This document shows positions 6,798 through 9,505 of a stretch of DNA of 9,505 bases, one piece after another; within the stretch, counting starts at the first letter, position 1; each line of letters opens with the position of its first letter. Both the position numbers and the translations under genes were made by a program. The stretch covers positions 1 through 9,505 of the forward strand of contig DXEY01000178.1 in NCBI GenBank assembly GCA_019114745.1, given 5' to 3'. The notes beneath the pieces are model-generated. The model made no database searches. It was not told the origin of the DNA and was given only the letters and a program-made list of their open reading frames with translations. The DNA is from Candidatus Mediterraneibacter colneyensis. GTDB taxonomy: Bacteria; Bacillota; Clostridia; Lachnospirales; Lachnospiraceae.

Positions 6798-7009
6798 TAC
6801 TTTCTGCACTGCCGCGGGCAAAATCCGATTGCAGAACCTGGGATCTTATGATATGATTACGGTACATTTAAGGACGGAATTCTGACGTCCGGGTATCTGT
6901 CAACGAAACCGCAGAAGCGGTGAGCATCTCATTTTCGGAGCCTGTATTCCAGGCAGTAACCCGACGATGAAACAACAAAGAACTATCCACAGGAAAACGG
7001 GTTATGCCT
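6798..7009. other. Non-coding stretch with three small hairpins, function not recognised
   Basis: No convincing gene is present between the trxB terminator and the next promoter. Three perfect 5-bp stems lie close together: GGACG/CGTCC (6872-6890), ACCGC/GCGGT (6908-6921) and GCCTG/CAGGC (6940-6954). A possible promoter precedes them, TTGCAG (6829-6834) and TATGAT (6852-6857) with 17-nt spacing. Together they could be a small RNA, but the stems are short, no terminator follows, and chance is a fair explanation. Confidence 0.3.
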
Positions 7010-7037
7010 TTGACACATCCGGCAGATGTGTTACAAT
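7010..7037 (+). promoter_or_regulatory. Strong sigma-A promoter with a palindromic spacer, upstream of the Rpn gene
   Basis: A perfect -35 box TTGACA (7010-7015) and TACAAT (7032-7037) are separated by 16 nt. The spacer and box edges form a perfect 7-bp dyad, ACACATC (7013-7019) and GATGTGT (7025-7031) around CGGCA. This is the placement of a repressor operator. The predicted start is near 7044. The promoter should drive the Rpn-family gene and the permease behind it. Confidence 0.7.
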
Positions 7038-7056
7038 GAAAAAGGACAGACGGTCA

Positions 7057-7091
7057 CTTTCCTGCTGGAGACACCATTTTACGCAGGAAAG
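7057..7091 (+). repeat. 9-bp inverted repeat just after the promoter
   Basis: CTTTCCTGC (7057-7065) and GCAGGAAAG (7083-7091) are perfect complements around a 17-nt loop. In the transcript they would form a hairpin near the 5' end whose 3' arm holds the purine-rich GGAAAGGG, a possible ribosome binding site. It lies where the N-terminal codons of the Rpn family would be expected. Confidence 0.5.
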
Positions 7092-7210
7092 GGTTCATTG
7101 CGGCTCTCTTAAAGATCGATCCGAGGACGATCCGGGAGACGACTCTTCTCCCGACAGCACTCAGGCAGGATTATCCGGATGAGAAACTGGGGATACTCGA
7201 TGTACGGGTA

Positions 7211-7981
7211 TTGATGGAAGATAAAACTCAGATCGATATGGAAATGCAGGTGGCGTCTTTCGATTACTGGGACGCAAGGATCCTGTTTTATCTGAGCAAG
7301 ATTTTTTCCGGGCAGTTAAAGAAGGGAGAGCCTTATGAAAATCTGAAAAAATGTATCCATGTCAGTATACTGGATTTTGTCCATTTTGAAGAGGATCAGG
7401 AATGTTTCCGCACCATCTGTTTTTGCGATGAGAAAACAGGAAAGAAATATACGGATCTTATGGAGATCAAGATCCTGGAGCTGAAAAAGATTCCGGGGCA
7501 GGTGAAAAACGAGGAAGATATCATCAACTGGATGCGTTTCCTCGGCGGAAAGACCCGAAAGGAGTTTGCAGATATGGCAAAAACCGACGAATATATTGAA
7601 GAAGCCTACCGTGAACTGGAAAAAATGAGTTCGGATGAGCGCACAAAACTGGAATATGAAGCGCGTCAGCGCGCGATAAGGGATTATAACTCCCAGATGA
7701 GCAGCGCTCTGAAACGAGGCATGAAAAAAGGAATTGAGAAAGGGCTGGAACAAGGGATCCGGCAGGGGATCCAACAGGGAATCCAACAGGGGATCCAGCA
7801 GGGAGTTCAACAGGGGATTCAGCAGGGCGCGGAATCAAAGCTGAGAGAGATCGTGGAGAGGATGCTCCGGCAGGGAAAGACGGCTGAGGAGATCGCCGGC
7901 ATCCTGGGAGAAAGCCCTGAGACGATTACCCGCATTGCAGAGACACTATCTATATCAGACCGGAGGGACTATGAATCTTGA
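7211..7981 (+). CDS. Rpn-family recombination-promoting nuclease/putative transposase, N-terminus damaged
   Basis: The Rpn family (PD-(D/E)XK nuclease fold) is described as DNA endonucleases that promote RecA-independent recombination. Visible are QIDMEMQ (with the E-x-Q active-site pair), YWDARILFYLSKIFSGQLKKGEPYENLKKCI, a helical middle, a Gly-Gln repeat tail and a final helix-turn-helix-like segment (MLRQGKTAEEIAGILGESPETITRI). The first usual start codons are TTG 7211 and ATG 7214. In the same frame, codons from about 7085 to 7210 still encode family sequence (GFIAALLKIDPRTIRE..., then GILDVRV with the active-site Asp at 7199), but no ATG, GTG or TTG occurs between the stop at 7037-7039 and 7211. 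About 30 N-terminal residues seem lost, so this may be a pseudogene or an inactive product. It overlaps the permease gene by 11 nt. Confidence 0.75.
   Translation: MMEDKTQIDMEMQVASFDYWDARILFYLSKIFSGQLKKGEPYENLKKCIHVSILDFVHFEEDQECFRTICFCDEKTGKKYTDLMEIKILELKKIPGQVKNEEDIINWMRFLGGKTRKEFADMAKTDEYIEEAYRELEKMSSDERTKLEYEARQRAIRDYNSQMSSALKRGMKKGIEKGLEQGIRQGIQQGIQQGIQQGVQQGIQQGAESKLREIVERMLRQGKTAEEIAGILGESPETITRIAETLSISDRRDYES
7751..7822 (+). repeat. Six 12-bp tandem repeats coding for a Gly-Ile-(Gln/Arg)-Gln tract
   Basis: The units are close variants of CAGGGGATCCAA, starting at 7751, 7763, 7775, 7787, 7799 and 7811. Each codes for four residues of the type QGIQ. The 12-bp period keeps the frame whatever the copy number, so length changes by slippage would be tolerated. 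Such Gly-x-x-x tails are common in Rpn-family proteins and probably form a helical, self-associating segment. Confidence 0.9.
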
Positions 7982-9176
7982 CAATGAAAGCATTAAAAAA
8001 CTGAGACAGTTGATTCTGTTTACGATTGTTATACTGATCGCGCTTTGGAATTATGCGATCATATTTGAGTGGATCGGGGCGGCTTTCGGGATCGTGTTTC
8101 CATTTCTGCTCGGGGGAGGCATAGCATTTGTACTTAATGTGCCGATGAGTTTCCTTGAGGAGAAGATCTTCCGAAACCGTTATCTGAAAGAGAAGAAGGC
8201 CGCAAAGAGGATTGCGAGACCGGTGAGCCTGGTGCTTACGATCGGGATCGTAGTGGGTGTGATCGTTCTTGTTATGTTCGTCGTGATTCCCGAACTGACC
8301 CAGACGATCATCTCCCTGGGAGGGAGGATCCGTGTGTATGTGCCGCAGGTGCAGCAGTTCTGGGAGGAGTTCTTTGTCGATAATAAAGAAGTCAGCGCAT
8401 GGCTGGACGGCCTGAACCTGAATGTTGACAGGCTGATCGATAACGCGGTGGCATTCTTCCAGAATGGAGTGGGGGACTTCCTGAATTCGACGATGTCAGC
8501 GATCGGTTCTATCGTAAGCGGCGTGGCCGCTTTTGTGATCGCGTTTGTATTTGCCTGCTATGTCCTGCTGCAGAAAGAAAAACTGCGGGTGCAGATGCAG
8601 AAAGTCATGTATGCATTCCTGCCGGAGGAACGCGTGGAATGGTGTCTGGAGGTTTGCTCGCTTACTTCCAAATCATTCTCCAGTTTTCTCACAGGGCAGT
8701 GCGTGGAAGCACTGATCCTGGGGATGATGTTCTTTATTGCTATGAGTATTTTTAATATGCCATATGCGCTGCTGGTAGCCGTGCTGATTTCATTTACCGC
8801 ACTGATCCCGATCTTCGGGGCGTTTATCGGCTGTATCGTGGGGGCGTTTCTGATCCTTATGGTGGATCCGCTTCAGGCGCTGGGATTTGTGATCATGTTC
8901 CTGATCCTTCAGCAGATCGAAGGAAACCTGATTTACCCGAAGGTAGTGGGGGCATCTGTGGGGCTTCCGTCAATCTGGGTTCTTGCGGCGGTCACGATCG
9001 GCGGCAGCCTGATGGGCATCGTCGGGATGCTGATCTTTATCCCGATTGTGTCGGTTGTATATACGCTGTTCCGGGCAAGCGTGTATAAGCGTCTCCGGAA
9101 AAAGCACCGGGACATCCGGACAGCACAGGTGGTACGGCAGGGCGCCAATGCCGCTGAAAGCAAAAAAGAAGATTGA
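7971..9176 (+). CDS. AI-2E family transporter (membrane permease)
   Basis: This is a 401-residue inner-membrane protein of the AI-2E transporter family (PF01594), named after the E. coli autoinducer-2 exporter TqsA; members also move other solutes, so the substrate is open. Hydrophobic segments lie near residues 12-34, 36-57, 84-107, 176-200, 236-262, 265-294, 300-314 and 334-366. The region between the third and fourth holds a soluble helical stretch. The family motif LQQIEGNLIYPKVVGASVGLP is at about 313-333. The tail is basic (KRLRKKHRD) and cytoplasmic. The ATG at 7971 follows CGGAGGGACT and is better than the upstream in-frame start at 7935. It overlaps the Rpn-family gene by 11 nt, which suggests co-transcription and perhaps translational coupling. 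Confidence 0.9.
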   Translation: MNLDNESIKKLRQLILFTIVILIALWNYAIIFEWIGAAFGIVFPFLLGGGIAFVLNVPMSFLEEKIFRNRYLKEKKAAKRIARPVSLVLTIGIVVGVIVLVMFVVIPELTQTIISLGGRIRVYVPQVQQFWEEFFVDNKEVSAWLDGLNLNVDRLIDNAVAFFQNGVGDFLNSTMSAIGSIVSGVAAFVIAFVFACYVLLQKEKLRVQMQKVMYAFLPEERVEWCLEVCSLTSKSFSSFLTGQCVEALILGMMFFIAMSIFNMPYALLVAVLISFTALIPIFGAFIGCIVGAFLILMVDPLQALGFVIMFLILQQIEGNLIYPKVVGASVGLPSIWVLAAVTIGGSLMGIVGMLIFIPIVSVVYTLFRASVYKRLRKKHRDIRTAQVVRQGANAAESKKED

Positions 9177-9203
9177 CGGATTCCGGAATTTGTGCGGAAA
9201 ACC

Positions 9204-9233
9204 TTGACTTACTCCCGTTTGTCGTGGTATACT
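9204..9233 (+). promoter_or_regulatory. Promoter of rpmG
   Basis: TTGACT (9204-9209) and TATACT (9228-9233) have an 18-nt spacer, with the start expected near 9240. It gives a leader of about 95 nt before the GTG of rpmG. That leader contains an eight-T run (9257-9264) and a small dyad GATGG/CCATC (9278-9295). Confidence 0.75.
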
Positions 9234-9335
9234 ACTACGGCGAATGGAAGTAGGTCTTTTTTTTATGCCTAAAAATCGATGGATTCGCACCCATCAGTAA
9301 CACGTAGTGAATATGTTAAAAGCGAGGTGGAAGTT

Positions 9336-9485
9336 GTGCGCACGAGAATTACTCTGGAGTGTACGGAATGCAAAAACCGTAACTACAACATGACGAAGGA
9401 CAAGAAAGCTCATCCGGAACGCATGGAGACCAAGAAATACTGCAGATTCTGCAAATCACACACACTGCACAAAGAAACGAAGTAG
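9336..9485 (+). CDS. rpmG: Large ribosomal subunit protein bL33
   Basis: L33 is a small protein of the 50S subunit near the E site. From the GTG at 9336 the product has 49 residues, the standard length, and begins (M)RTRITLECTEC. Two Cys pairs (CTEC and CRFC) mark the zinc-binding C+ form, and METKKYCRFCKSHTLHKETK is the conserved end. The GTG is preceded by GAGGTGG at good spacing; the in-frame ATG at 9279 would add 19 residues unlike the family. In Firmicutes rpmG usually precedes secE and nusG, which fits what follows at the window edge. Confidence 0.95.
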   Translation: MRTRITLECTECKNRNYNMTKDKKAHPERMETKKYCRFCKSHTLHKETK

Positions 9486-9505
9486 TCGTCGGAAGGAAGT
9501 GGACA
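9486..9505 (+). other. Ribosome binding site of the next gene, probably secE, cut by the window end
   Basis: After the rpmG stop, GGAAGGAAG stands 2-10 bases before the window end, so a start codon just beyond is likely. The usual Firmicutes order rpmG-secE-nusG suggests secE, but no codon of it is visible. Confidence 0.4.

Noticed and set aside
6983..6991. CTATCCACA, one mismatch from a DnaA box
   Set aside because: It is a single copy without neighbours or an AT-rich unwinding region, so chance is enough.
6967..7182. Open frame starting ATGAAACAACAAAG before the Rpn gene
   Set aside because: It has no good ribosome binding site, runs through the strong promoter, and conflicts with the frame that carries Rpn-family sequence.
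9232..9264. CTACT/AGTAG stem followed by eight T as a terminator for the permease gene
   Set aside because: The stem has only 5 weak pairs with a 12-nt loop and overlaps the -10 box of rpmG; it could still slow polymerase, but support is thin.
9278..9295. GATGG-ATTCGCAC-CCATC as a tRNA T-arm remnant
   Set aside because: No acceptor, D-arm or anticodon arm can be placed around it; it is just a small stem in the rpmG leader.

Overview
The window looks like part of a Lachnospiraceae-type (Clostridia) chromosome. This is inferred from AGGAGG ribosome binding sites, [FeFe]-hydrogenase maturation genes, an Rpn-family nuclease with a Gly-Gln repeat tail, an AI-2E family permease and a four-cysteine ribosomal protein L33. 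No 16S or other species-level marker is present.

Layout. (1) 1-1383, plus strand: the 3' part of a modular surface protein, with an Ig-like domain, four tandem repeats, collagen-like Gly-X-Y stretches, and a C-terminal anchor containing an atypical AVPTG sorting-like motif. (2) 1384-1550: a tail-to-tail junction with two inverted repeats. (3) 4626-1551, minus strand: a hydrogenase maturation operon in the order TM1266-type regulator, hydE, hydG. It has a clear promoter and a leader of about 230 nt that ends in an intrinsic terminator before the first gene. (4) 4637-6797, plus strand: divergent acyP-proC-trxB cluster closed by a hairpin. (5) 6798-7210: a non-coding stretch with several small hairpins, followed by a strong promoter whose spacer is a palindrome. 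(6) 7211-9176, plus strand: an N-terminally damaged Rpn-family nuclease gene overlapping an AI-2E family permease gene. (7) 9204-9485: promoter and rpmG (L33). A ribosome binding site for the next gene, probably secE, lies at the window edge.

How the genes work together. HydE and HydG build parts of the [FeFe]-hydrogenase H-cluster, and the small regulator in front of them is the family normally found with these genes. HydF and the hydrogenase itself are not in the window. AcyP, ProC and TrxB are housekeeping enzymes that share spacing and orientation but no obvious pathway.

The most interesting element is the hydrogenase-operon leader. A segment at 4533-4539 is perfectly complementary to the 5' arm plus half the loop of the terminator at 4411-4432. 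This gives a mutually exclusive antiterminator/terminator pair, so it is a candidate riboswitch or protein-controlled attenuator. I do not recognise it as a known riboswitch class. All coordinates were read by hand, and no database search or folding program was used.
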